This document shows, in pieces, positions 13,802 to 25,063 of a DNA stretch of 64,000 bases (position 1 is the stretch's first letter; every line of letters starts with the position of its first letter). A model generated the notes under the pieces. That model made no database searches and was not told where the DNA came from. It saw only the letters and a list, made by a program, of their open reading frames with translations. A program made the position numbers and the translations under genes. This stretch comes from Xanthoparmelia taractica. Lineage: Eukaryota > Ascomycota > Lecanoromycetes > Lecanorales > Parmeliaceae. The stretch is taken from the NCBI GenBank assembly GCA_033085395.1, contig JANQBS010000079.1, positions 1 through 64,000 on the forward strand. The letters are read 5' to 3'.

Positions 13802-14069
13802 TATAAGAAATTAATTCGCTAGCGCTTAGCAAGCGGCCCTAATCAATATAAGAGACGTATAATTAATACGATAGTAATTTCTTTATTAGATACTAAATTC
13901 TAGTAGAATTAATTTCTAAGAAATACGAAAATCCTAGGGTATGCGAAGAGGATATATAATCGTTAAGGCCCCGTTAAGGCCTTAGGTTATGAACCTCGCC
14001 ATGACCTCGCAATGAATTCTAAACCCATAAGTAGTCGACGCTAATGCGTATGTAGCGCTAGGTCTAATA
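13802..14069 (-). repeat. Right LTR (5' LTR in element orientation)
   Basis: Partner of 6732-6999 with identical length and no indels. This copy keeps more G and C at many of the sites where the other copy has A or T, and the reverse is also true. Both copies were therefore hit independently after insertion. Confidence 0.92.
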
Positions 14070-14074
14070 ATTTT
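14070..14074. repeat. Target-site duplication, right copy (ATTTT)
   Basis: ATTTT directly after the right LTR matches the five bases before the left LTR. Confidence 0.85.
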
Positions 14075-15099
14075 TTATTTATTTAATTATATAAGACTAT
14101 ATTATACTTTAATAGATTTACTTATAAAGAAATAAATAAGAGAAATAATCTTAAAATATAGTTTTTATTATTAGTAAGACTTTACGAGCGATAAAAAAAT
14201 AGATAAAATATTAGAAAGAGAGTTTCTATTTAAAACTAATAACGATCTTAATCTCTATAAAGCGAGTATATTTAATAATAAGATTAGTACGATAACGATA
14301 TATAAGATAAGACTAATTAATATTTTAGTACGTTTAAGTTATTCTCGAGTTAGTATTCTCTTAGTCTAGTCTTAGTTATTATAACTCTTTAGATCGTAAT
14401 TTCGATTATATATTCTACTTTCTAAAGAGTAATAAGTTAAAAGTTCGAGCTCTTATCGTTTAACTTTAAAGTAAGAAGTCGCGAGTTATATTCTATAAGA
14501 GATCTTATTTATAAATATTAAGATCGAAATCTATTATAAATAGATTTCTAGAGATTTTTCTCGAAACTCTTATATATAAATTTATTAAATATATTAAGTT
14601 AAATATAGAAGAAAACGATCTATAAAACTTTCTTTATAATACTTTAAAATATCTCTTTATTTATTTACTATAGAATTATTATAAATACTCGACTAGACTT
14701 TAAGATTATTTAAGATCTTATTATTAATTTAAAATTCGCGACTAAAGAGAAATTAAAAAAGTTAACTCTAATAAGACTTCTAGATCTTCGAAATCTTATA
14801 GATATAGTTATAATAATAAGAAATTAAACTATAGAAAATAATTTTAAGTTCGTAAAGAGATAGAAAATCTCTAATAATCTTAGATAATTCTTTTTCTTAG
14901 CTTAATTTATATATTCTACGTATTTAATTAATATAATTAGAATTTTAAGAAGTAGTTAATAGTAAAGTAGATAGTTTCTTGATCTCGTATCGAGATACGC
15001 TATCTCTTACTTAATACTTACTCGAGAGCTTACTAAAACTATATATACGACGTATTTAATTTCTATCGTAAATAAAATATTTTCTAAGATTCTAGATTA
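14075..15099. other. RIP-degraded sequence upstream of a repeat-coding relic
   Basis: This is A+T-rich DNA with stop-dense frames. The plus-strand reading from about 14.5 kb is continuous in register with the tandem-repeat relic that follows, so the right half is probably the 5' part of that same dead gene. The left half is unassigned. Confidence 0.4.
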
Positions 15100-15650
15100 G
15101 AGTAGATTTTAAATATTCTCGATATTATAAGACTCTATATTAGATATAGATTATTAATAAAATAATTATTAAATAGATTATTTATAAAAGATAAAGTAAA
15201 GAGTTTATCTTTAAGCGTACTTAATATTTCGAAGTCTTATATTAAGTAGAAGTTAAATTCGAAATATTCGTTATAGAAATTATTTATTAATTATAGTACT
15301 ATAATCTTAAACTAGAAATAAAGCGAAGATTTACTTATTTAAGATCTCTTAAGTATACTAGATATTTCGAAGCTCTACGTTAAATATAAATCGAAAATAG
15401 AATATTTATTATATAGATTCTTTTTAAGTTATAATATTATAATTTTAAAGTAAGTAAAATAACGTAGCGTATCTATTTCTTAAAATCTTATAAGTATACT
15501 CGATATTTTAAAGTTCTATATCGAATATAAGTTTAGAATAAAATATTTATTATATATATTCTTTTTAAGATATAGTATTATAATCTCGATATAAATAGAA
15601 TAAATTAATAATTCTTACTTTAAACTAGTAAAAATATCGAGAATATTAAA
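15100..15650 (+). pseudogene. Relic of a gene with tandem helical (TPR-like) repeats
   Basis: Four diverged copies of a segment start near 15113, 15218, 15353 and 15494. The spacings are about 105, 135 and 141 bp, all multiples of three, so the repeats keep one reading frame and were coding. Read on the plus strand through RIP stops, each unit has a pattern like L-x-x-L-D-I-x-K-x-Y followed by a basic/aromatic helix. This resembles the 42-47-residue TPR repeats of fungal NB-ARC/kinesin-light-chain-type proteins. Family assignment is tentative. RIP acts on duplicated DNA, so the parent gene was probably multicopy or carried by a repeat. Confidence 0.4.
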
Positions 15651-16191
15651 CGCTTAAAAGTATTATATTTTATAGATTAAAGATTTATCTATAGAGCTTT
15701 TATTTAAGTATAGCGATTTAGTAATCTTAATATAAATAATAGAGAATAAATTTATTTATTATATAAAGCTTAAGAGCGAATTCTTTATTTACTTATAATA
15801 TAACGTATAAATAATATAATCTTTATAATCTATTACTCGTTTCTAAGATATAGTATTATATAATAAATTTTTTTTTATAAATATATTAAAGAGTCTTATA
15901 AAGTACTTTCTATTTATTCTTAATAAAGAGTATTAAAGAACGAGTTTTCTATATAATATAAGACTTTAAATAGTATAAATTTATTTCTTATAGTCTCGTT
16001 CGAGAGATTAACGAGTTTCTTTTAATAAATTATCTATTAAGAAGTTATATTATCTAAAATATTAGAGCTTAGAAAGTTATTACTTTAGATAAGAATATAT
16101 ATATTAAGTTTTTTTAAGTTTAAATATATAGAATAAGTAATACTATTTATTATTATATTACTTATATTATATCTATAAATTTAAAAAGTTT

Positions 16192-16640
16192 ATTTCCGTA
16201 CGAATTTCGCTAGATTCGTACGATTAGCACGATTTAGCACATTTAGTCTTATTTATTTATATTAATAAAATTTAATTAAATTAGTAACTACTCGAAAATT
16301 TAGTAAATAGAGTTACTATAAGTATAATTAGCACGATTTAGTAAATAAGATAATTTTAAAATTTATACGTAAAGGTCTTATAGCAAGTACTTAATAATAT
16401 ACGTTACGCACTACTCTAAGTACTACTTCGAGTATTATTCACGCGAGAATTTAATCTAAAACTCACGATCCCGAAATCTATTTCGAGATAACATTAAGAA
16501 TCGTCGCTATATATCGCTATCGAATCTCGTCGTCGAAAAAAAAAAAAAAAACTTATAGAGCTAAATATAGAGCTAAGATAAGTATAGCAAGTAGTATTTG
16601 CTAACTAAGCGAAATTCGCGCGAATATTTAATGAAGTTAC
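16192..16640. mobile_element. Possible short non-autonomous element with inverted ends
   Basis: A slightly less A+T-rich island begins with CGAATTTCGCTAGA (about 16200) and ends with its imperfect reverse complement (AAGCGAAATTCGCGCG, about 16607). The core shared in opposite orientation is 11 bp. A run of 16 A lies inside near 16536-16551. Length and inverted ends would fit a MITE-like element, but no target duplication was established and the termini are short. Confidence 0.3.
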
Positions 16641-17473
16641 TAATTCAACGAAATTCTTAATTTCAGCCCTAGTCACGCGATTAGTAATTTTAAATCCAGT
16701 AGAAACTTTTTAAATTTAGAGATATATATATATTTATACTATTATATCTAATAGAGCTATTTATAGATAGCGAATTTAAGAGACTAAGATAATAAAATAC
16801 GTAATATTAAAGATTATTAGCTTCGTTTAAATTAATAGAAGCGAATTACTTAAAGTAGTAAAGAGAATATAGTTAAAATATTTAATCTCTTTTCTCTATC
16901 TTTAAGAATTATTAATATATAATTATAGTATAAAAGAATATTAAGCTTCTACTTTAAAAAGAAGTATTATATTTATATTTATATTATTTTACTTTAGATA
17001 TAGCTACTTATTATTATAGCTTTTTTAATAATAATTAATCTAGTTTATCTTCTAATAAGCGAGCTTCTTAATCTTAATTATATCTTTAATTATATTCTTT
17101 AAGTCTTTAAAATCTCTACTTCACTTAATAATATCTCGTAAATAAGTAACTTAATTTTATATTAAATTCTATATCTTACTACTAAAAGATTTTAAAAGCG
17201 ATATTTATTAAATTTAAGAAATTTAATTATATATTCGACTTTATAATCTAGCTCTAGCGCTAAATAACTCGCTTACTTCTTAAGTATAGAAGTTTTATAG
17301 CGTACTTATTTCTATTTATTAAATTTAGTAACTAATAATCGCTAGCTTAATTCTCTATAGAGTCTAGTAACGAGTAATATATTTTAATAATTAATAGTAT
17401 AGAGATTAATAATATATAGATCGTTATTCTCTATTCGTATCGACTAATCTCTAAAATAATATACTTATAATAG
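16641..17473. other. Right end of the RIP-affected block
   Basis: This is stop-dense A+T-rich sequence without a recognisable family. The transition to normal composition occurs within a few tens of bases near 17.48 kb. Confidence 0.5.
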
Positions 17474-17673
17474 CTAGCCTTTAATCTTCCTTAATTCCTT
17501 ATTAACTTCTGCAATAAAACATTGAATAGGACTCGGCGTATTAAGAGACTGCTTAGAAGGGGGTGGTGGATACTTGGTGGACGAAGGAGCTGACATATCG
17601 ACAGCTGGCTGCAGTGAGGGTAAAGTCGCCAGGAGATCAGATCGAAATATGAGAAGGACCCCCACTCATTCAA
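17474..17673 (-). pseudogene. Unrecognised ORF fragment at the RIP boundary
   Basis: A 63-codon minus-strand frame is Ser/Pro-rich in the middle and ends in a charged helix-like stretch (AEVNKELRKI) exactly where the A+T-rich block starts. It has normal codon composition and looks like the stump of a gene or of another element cut by the repeat block. I do not recognise a family. A second overlapping frame is equally open, so coding status is uncertain. Confidence 0.25.
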
Positions 17674-17684
17674 AGTTGCGGCGC

Positions 17685-17790
17685 GTAGGGATCACCCTGG
17701 TCCGGGCGATGATCACCCCGATCGCGCGACAATAAGGCGGCCATCACCCTAGACCTGATAGGGGGTGATTTCGGGGTACATTTCGTATGT
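17685..17790. repeat. Cluster of direct and inverted ATCACCC motifs
   Basis: GATCACCC, GATCACCCC and CATCACCC occur on the plus strand within about 60 bp (from about 17690, 17711 and 17742). The inverse GGGGGTGAT follows near 17761. The arrangement resembles nested terminal inverted repeats of a small DNA transposon remnant or a cluster of protein-binding sites. Nothing else in the stretch to 18294 looks like a gene. Confidence 0.3.
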
Positions 17791-18294
17791 CTTGGCATGA
17801 ACGACTGGGTCTCATCACTCAAAAATAAAAAAACTAGTGTGACGCCGTTCTTTAACGTTCGTTAAAAAGCCTTGTCCTTTGCATTTATCAGTCAGCCGTG
17901 CTGTGAAGAGCTTTGCCGCTCGTGGGGTGGTCCTAAGGCCCTTTTGTCCAAAATCAAGATGAGTTACTTGTATTTACCCGTCAGCCTTTTGCGCATCTGT
18001 AAAATTGAAAACAGCGGCTGGAGAGAGAGGCCTGACAACTCCCGTTTTGACAGCGCCTTGCTGTCCGCCTTGCTCGAGATAAAATTACCCCGGGCGGATG
18101 CAATGCCAAGGAACCAAGCGTTATCTCCTTCAGCCTTCCCATCACCTCCCATAAGCTTCTCGACCGACGACCACCACCTTCTTTCAATCTCCATCCGTCA
18201 AATTCCTGCTGTGTCTGCTGTGTCTGCAAAGTCATTGCCTTGGGTCAAGTTGACTTGAGATACATCCCAGATCATTCGCCACTCGCGAAATGCT

Positions 18295-21200
18295 ATGGCT
18301 GATCCGCTCAGCATTACTGCAGGATTTGTTGGCTTGCTGGCTTTCGCTGGCAGCACTCTGACTAAAGGATACAGCATCCTACAATCGCTACAGGATTCCA
18401 AGAACGATGTAAACCAACTTCTCATAGAGCTTTCTCAATTGACAGAGATCTTAGTGGCAATCGAAGCTGAAGAAAAAGTGTCGAACAAACGAGCCGATGT
18501 AGAACAGTATGGAGCTAATGCTGCTCCCCAAATCCTTGATTCTTCAATATCAAGTTGCCATGAGATGTTGAAGAAGGTTTGGAATATCCTGCACAAGCTA
18601 GAGAAAAGTAGACGCGCTGTGTTGGCCATCAAGTGGCAGTTTTTGGAGCCAGACGTGAAGAAATCAATCCAAGAGATCGAGCGTTACAAGACCGTTTTTA
18701 TCCTTTGTTTAGGCGTCGACGTGAGGTATGCCGTCGTCAATTGCTGAACATGGCCTCGTTCTGCAGTACGTGCTGATATATGCTGGGAACGACAGGAAAA
18801 AGACAGATCAAATGCTTGAGCTGCAGATGATGCTTTCAGCGCAACTCGATGACCTCAGAGTCGAAAAAGCAAAGGAGAAAAGAGCTGCACAGGAAGAAAG
18901 GGCTAGTAAGACCCCGCCTTGATTGTGATACAGCATCCTGGCATCACTCATGTCGCTAGGATTAAATCGCCACGCGCTCATGCGCTGGTTTGTACCAAAA
19001 AGTGACGAGAGTCACGAAAAGGCTTTGAAGCTTTTGGCTCCAGGGACGGGGAATTGGTTGATTGAACATGCTGACTTCATCTTGTGGGTGGAGGGACCAC
19101 ACTCTTTGCTATGGTTGAACGGGATTCGTAAGTTATGTTCAGCCCAGATACCAGTCGCTGGTCTGATAAGCTTCTCAAATTGCAGCTGGGTCAGGCAAGA
19201 CTATCTTGATGTGCGCACTTCTAAAATTAAGACATTTACTGCTCAAAGCTGACCAATTTGATGAAGGTCCCATGTTGTGGAGAACCTCAAAGCAAGATCA
19301 AGCTCGTCCCCTAAGCCGAGGGGACTTGCATACTTCTATTGTACGTATAATATGTCAGAAAACCATGGGATGTCGTACATATTGGGCTCCTTGGCTGCTC
19401 AACTCATACGGATTTTCCCACAGCCGGAGACTGGTCCGGCAATACGTCTATTCAGGGAGTGCGATGACGGAACTTTGGCTGCAAAGGTCGACCATTTCCA
19501 AAATCTGCTCTGCAAATTGATCAATGACATGGAAGTCGCCTTTGTCTGTCTTGACGCTTTGGACCAATGCAGCCTTAGTACTAAAGCGAGTTGCTTCCAT
19601 TCATCTACATGGTCATAGGACATTGTGACAATGTGAAGATAATATTCTCCAGTCGGAGTGGTGTTTCCGAGGTTAGCGAGTTTCTCGACGGCTGCCTCTC
19701 TATTACAATAACACCACAAGCGGTGGCCCGAGATATAGATCTATATGTCCGACGTCGAACCGATCGAGGTCCAAAGCGTTTGAAACAGGCCCGGTCCGAA
19801 TACATGGTTGACAGACTTACCTCCGAGGCTGAAGGAATGTATGAATAGGATTTCCAATGTATGTGCCAATCAATTTGCTTATTATGACAGGTTTCTCTGG
19901 GTTTCATACCAGATCGATCAGCTTTCCCTTATCAATACGACTGCCGGTGTCCATCATGCTCTCACATCTTTACCACGAGGACTTTCGGGAGCATACAATC
20001 AGATTTTGGACCGCATCTTGCCTGAAAATCAGATGCTTGCCACAAGAGCGTTGCGATGGCTGGCGCACGCAATGGTTCCGTTAGGTCTTACTGAGCTTGT
20101 GGAAGCTATTGCAGTCGACGAGAGCACACCATCCCTAGACGGCTTGCAGAAACTCTTTGTCCCCGAAGACATCTTCCACATTTGCGGCAGTCTCGTACGA
20201 CGCTCCGAAGTGACAGGCATGCTGAGTTTGGCCCACAGCTCCGTTTATGATTTTTTGACAGTCGCCAGATCAGAGTCTCATCCTCCGAGTCCGTATTATA
20301 TTCCCTCCGGACCATCAAAGGTTGTGCTTGCCAAGACATGTCTCATCTATCTTTCTTTCCCGGATTTCAATGTGGCTGTGATGCAAGCGAAAATGGATCC
20401 TCATTCGTACGAGGAATCTACTCTCAATATTGCTGGGGCTGGGCCTCTCGCCGACTGCCCTTTCTTCGACTACACACTGAAGAATTGGTGGAAGCACTTA
20501 CCAAACACTCGAGAAGCCCTTGACGAGGTATGGCCGTCCCTTATACAATTTTTCGACATTGGATTGGGAAATTTTGGATCTTTGATTATGCTCCTCCATC
20601 GCCTTGAAGGCACTTATAAATATCCCTTGGCTATGTTACCAATCCATTTCTGCGCTACTCATGGACTAAACTTGGTATTGTATCGCTTGCTAAACGAAGT
20701 AATCACCGATCTTGAATGGAAAGTTGAGGACGGTCGTACAGCTCTTCATATGGCCGTGGAAAATGGCCATGAGCATGTGGTCCAGCACCTGTTGATCCAG
20801 GGCGCAAATGCTGATGCAGAGTCCGTGGACGGTCGGACTCCACTTCAACTTGCATTGGAGTCTGGCACCGAACCTATCGCGCAGCTCCTCATCCTAAGAG
20901 GTGCTGACGTGAACGCCGATTTTGCCAGCGGTGAGACACCACTCAGTGTTACGGTGGGAAACCATTGGACTTCTCTCATTCAACTTTTGCTTCGCGAGAA
21001 AGCCAATTCAAATGGGCGTCTTCCTGATGGACGTACATCACTTCATGTTGCTGCTGAGGTTGGAAGCGGCATTGACATAATCGAACTGCTTTGTGATGAT
21101 GGTGCCGATCCAACATTCGAGGATGATAAGTTCTGGACAGCGTTGCACTATGCAGCCCACTACGGTCACGAAGCAGTTGTCTCAATACTTCTAAAGGCTA

Positions 21201-22698
21201 AAGAAATTGACAAGGTATTCGATAGAAATGAGTGGACGCCCTTACACGCAGCTATCGAGCAGGAAAAGATTGAAATTGTCAGGCTGTTGGCTAGGTTTGC
21301 AAAAAAAGTTTCAACAAAGCTCATTCGCCAGAGAGAGAGGCAACCGCTTGCGTCCGTTTCCCCTTCTAGATCAACCTTCCGCAAAACTTCGAGAAGAGCA
21401 GAAGAAGTAGGAGAAGCTTCAGCCTCGCGAAGGCGCCCTTCACCGCCGACTGCGAGCATGAAGAGTGAACCTATTATAACACCGCTTTTCCTTGCGACAT
21501 CTCAAGAATACATTGCAGGCGTAGATGCGCTAATGGAAGCTGGTGTCAATCCAAAGGATGTGGAAGCTTGCGTTCAGCATGCATATACGAAAGGCAAATT
21601 GCCCGTCATGCAAAGGCTCGTATCCGACTTAGAACAGCCAGTGGAGTTTCTTTTGTCGCTCAGCGAGAAAGTTGCTACGAGTCCAGGGCAGTCGCGAATC
21701 AGCACCGAGGCACTTCTCAGGTGTTTTCCGTGGATAGAAACAATATCCCAGTCGCAATGCAACGAGTGATCAGGCAAAGCCGTCTACAATCAGTGCTACT
21801 GAAACTGCTAATCGACCGGTTCTTTCATCTGAATCAGGGGCCTCAAAAAGAAACAGCTGAGCAGCTCATAGACGTGCTCAAAGTTGCAGTGGAATGCGGA
21901 GATATTCAAGCTGTGGAAATGCTCCGGGCTGCCGAGGTTGAGCTTTCTGGAACTGTTATAGCTGTACTTGGTCGAGACGACCCGGGAATAATCTTGTACA
22001 CTCTACTACATCACGCAGTCCAACATCAGAAGCCTCAGATGACGTCCTACTTTTTAAAGTACATGAAGCCGGATGTTGTTGATAAAAGGGGCCGGACGCC
22101 TCTTCACTATGCTTTCAAAGAAAATAATTTAAGCGCGCAGGTGCTTCTCTCGCACGGTGCCGACATATCTTCTCGTGATGATAAAGGCTGGACACCGCTA
22201 CATGTTGCTTCGTATTACGGTGTCAGCAATGGCGTTTCTTCTCTCCTAATTGCTGGTGCAGAAGTAAATGCTCGTGATAATGCAGGCTTGACCCTCCTCG
22301 ACCACTGCGCCTTTTTTTCGCACTCGAGCCACGGGAATCACTCAAAAGCAATAAAGATCCTCCTTCAAGCCGGCGCTTCTTTCTCTTCATTCAATCCGGA
22401 CGGGTGCACGCCTCTTCAAATCGACATGATCACCGCTATTCTAACTAATTCAGGAAGGGATCTCTTCATGGTTCTGAATCAACAGACAGACCTGGTTTCC
22501 AGCAAGCTTCCGCCGCTGGATCGAACGCCGTTGCATTTCGCCGCGGAAACGGGCTGTAATTCCTCTGTTCTGGAATTGTTGGTCTCTAGCGGGGCAGATT
22601 TGGAAGCTGAAGACAAAGATGAGAAGACGCCCGTGCAAGTGGCTGCTAAGGAAGCACACCAGCGGCTCATCAACATGGGGGCGCGATGGAGGGCGTGA
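18295..22698 (+). pseudogene. STAND (NLR-like) protein: PigL_N domain, P-loop, ankyrin repeats; frame-disrupted
   Basis: This is a fungal NOD-like receptor architecture of roughly 1360 residues. The N-terminus (MADPLSITAGFVGLLAFAG) is the PigL_N-type domain of fungal STAND proteins. A linker leads to a P-loop ATPase with Walker A GIPGSGKT, which is formed only after removing the intron 19128-19185. A Walker B-like CLDALDQC follows, then a KIIFSSRSG sensor and GMFLWV. Two blocks of ankyrin repeats follow (about 20.7-21.3 and 22.0-22.7 kb; motifs GRTALHMAV, GRTPLHYA, GWTPLHVAS). Introns fit at 18721-18766, 18906-18959, 19128-19185, 19839-19890 and 21721-21773; 19274-19320 is possible with a weak donor. 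Near 19575-19590 the frame must shift by one base and no intron can explain it. Such proteins act in heterokaryon incompatibility or xenorecognition; the role here is inferred from architecture. Confidence 0.72.
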
Positions 22699-25004
22699 GA
22701 TAGCAAGAGTTCACAACGTGAAGAGCTCACAGGCTCCTATTGATATGGTAGGTATGTATGAGTAGGAGGTACGAGGTGTTAAGGCACACAATCACTTGGA
22801 TCTAGGTAGGCCGCTTGGAATGGAGAAGCTCAAGGGTTATTAATGATACTACCTTACGGACTCGGCAATCACCATTTTGATATACAGGGGTCTAGTATCA
22901 AAGCAGAAAATGCCAAACCAGGACTACAGTGTTTCTCTCTCTCTCTCTCATGGATAGACACATAAAGCAGCGGAACAGGATCCACCCACCCCTTATATCC
23001 CATGACAAAGGCCCTCAAACAAATCGCTGCTGTCCCATACACCATAACCTCGGTTTCACGCCCTGTCTGAGAATCTGAAAGTATCTCGGGCCGTGCTCGG
23101 CGAGCTTGTTAAGAGACATCATCCCTCCTGACCTTCGCCGTTCGATTACACAATCCCTGGAAGGCCTCAACTCGGGCCTAGCCGTGTTCTAAAGGGCCAT
23201 TATCAATTGTTCCAGACGAATCTCTTTGATCAACGTTCTACGGTGCTAATTCCTCTAGTGTAATCGCTTCGAAACACCAAAGCAGATAGCTAGCTAGAAA
23301 CCTAGAAGCAATACATTGACTATACTTTATATCAACCACCTAGTTACGAGATCATCAAGTTCACCTTATAGAATATTAATATCTTTCTTTGTAATTATCG
23401 TGCCTACTTAGCACCTCCCATCCCCAATCAATCAAGCGCCATTATCCTTTACATCCAGACCCTCAGCCCCAGCGTTCCTGCATCTCTAGCATCTTCGGAA
23501 TCACTTACACTAAAATCTCTCTCCCTGGAGCGGAGAAGTCTGTCGTAAGTGTCTCCAAGCAAGCCCCGGGCGCTTTTAGAAACCTACATGGCGGCCGCCG
23601 CCTAGTCCTGAATAAGCAAAGTAGCGCCTTTGCACAGAAGTTCCCGGAAAAGAGATTATCAAGGAAGAGCGGGACGTTAGTCCGTCTTGAATTCGATGTT
23701 TGTCGCGCGAACGAGAATATGATCAATCAATACTGAATCCAGTCAGCGTGCCATAGAGTTAGCTAGGTAGGTATGTGGAAGGAAGGTGCGAGCCCATTCT
23801 GCCTTAGCCGTCGTCTTTTCTTTCGAAACGCTGTGCACATTCAACCGTCCTCCGTACTCAAAAACCATAAAAACCGCTGTCGACGTCAGATAGAACCGTA
23901 AGGTATCCGCGTAAATCTCATCTCCCTGAAAAGAAAGAAAAAACCACTTAGAGCCGCTCAATAACACACTGATTCAAGTAATGTGACTCTTCCACCTTGA
24001 TTGTTTCGTTCAAGAGTCCATCCGTATAGCACCAGTTAGTAGGGAATGTCATTGATGTTCGGGTTAGAAATTTGAGCTCGCAAGAGAGGCAGTGCCTTGT
24101 CGTCTTTACGCCGGGTCTCGTCCTCCGCCACAAATCCCTACATCAATCTTCTGCCAAACGAACGCGGCCGTGAACATTGTATTCTTCACCTTCGGCTTGT
24201 CCAGGAGAGCCGTTCTAAAATTCAGTCACACGGGAGCTCCGGGAGGAATAGTGCAACTCCCATCGTCGTCTTCGGATGAGATGGAATGGCCAACCCACTC
24301 CACTTAAAAGCATCGGAGGCTTACACCACCTCATCTCATTTACGCCTTTACATCGGCCGTTCATCAGCAGAAACTAAATCACCAGAGCGCCGAAAAGAAC
24401 AGTATCATAATGAGACGCGAGACTTTAGATAAGAACTACTCTATTCTATAGAATTATAACGATGATATAGATTAGCAGATCCTCTTATATGAAACGGGCA
24501 TATGACAATTATTTCTCAGCGGCGGATAGTACGAAGTAAGGTAGGTTCACCAAGTAAAGAAGCTCTAGGCCGAGCCGTAGAATCATATCTCCAATATCAG
24601 CGACAAACCCACCGACTAATGTTGACCATTGTCGCCCCTATCGCAAGTCTTCCTTAAGCGCTTACTTCACACGCTCGTAATCCTATAGGGTCCGATCCGT
24701 ATAAAGATGTGCGAGGTATTCCTCTTGTCCGATGTTGCTGTTGCTTTCTCTATGTAAGCGCGTCTACTTATATAGGTCCTTTGTTAGGCCTAAATATCAG
24801 TAAAGAAAGCTAGCGTAGCCGTCGAAGGTTTCGCATCTCCGCGATCGATTGCTGTCAACGGTGAAGGTCGTCTTTACCATCCAAGTGTCGGAGAATGAGA
24901 TGAAGATGCAAGTCGACCGGGATTAATTTGTCCGTCTTAACATCTCAATTTCAATAATCCTACCCATTACCCTGCGTGACGTTTCAACACAAAGTCGCCC
25001 AGTT
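22699..25004. other. Intergenic, no supported gene
   Basis: A (CT)n microsatellite lies at about 22934-22949. Several small frames on both strands (23505-24307) were examined. A two-exon minus-strand reading of 23743-24133 looks superficially gene-like but does not close in frame. The region separates two incompatibility-type genes and may contain gene debris. Confidence 0.5.
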
Positions 25005-25063
25005 TTAATGAAGGCGAAACTTGCTCTCAACCACCCCTTGCAATGACAACCCTTCACCATTCA

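Larger units (their letters stand above)
6732..14069 (-). mobile_element. Full-length dead Ty3/Gypsy (chromovirus-like) LTR retrotransposon, 7338 bp
   Basis: The element is bounded by two gap-free 268-bp long terminal repeats and flanked by an identical ATTTT on both sides (6727-6731 and 14070-14074). Its coding strand is minus. Going down from the right LTR one meets the gag/protease zone (about 13.8-12.0 kb), reverse transcriptase (about 11.96-11.24 kb), RNase H, integrase (about 10.5-9.3 kb) and a chromodomain-like tail (about 9.25-9.05 kb). A purine-rich tract abuts the left LTR. The order RT-RNaseH-integrase marks Ty3/Gypsy rather than Copia. Every reading frame is full of stops, and the LTRs differ only by transitions, so the element was inactivated by RIP after insertion. 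Confidence 0.92.

Noticed and set aside
23743..24133. Two minus-strand frames that look like exons of one small gene
   Set aside because: The best GT-AG pair (about 23926-23969) does not join them in frame, and neither half has a known motif.
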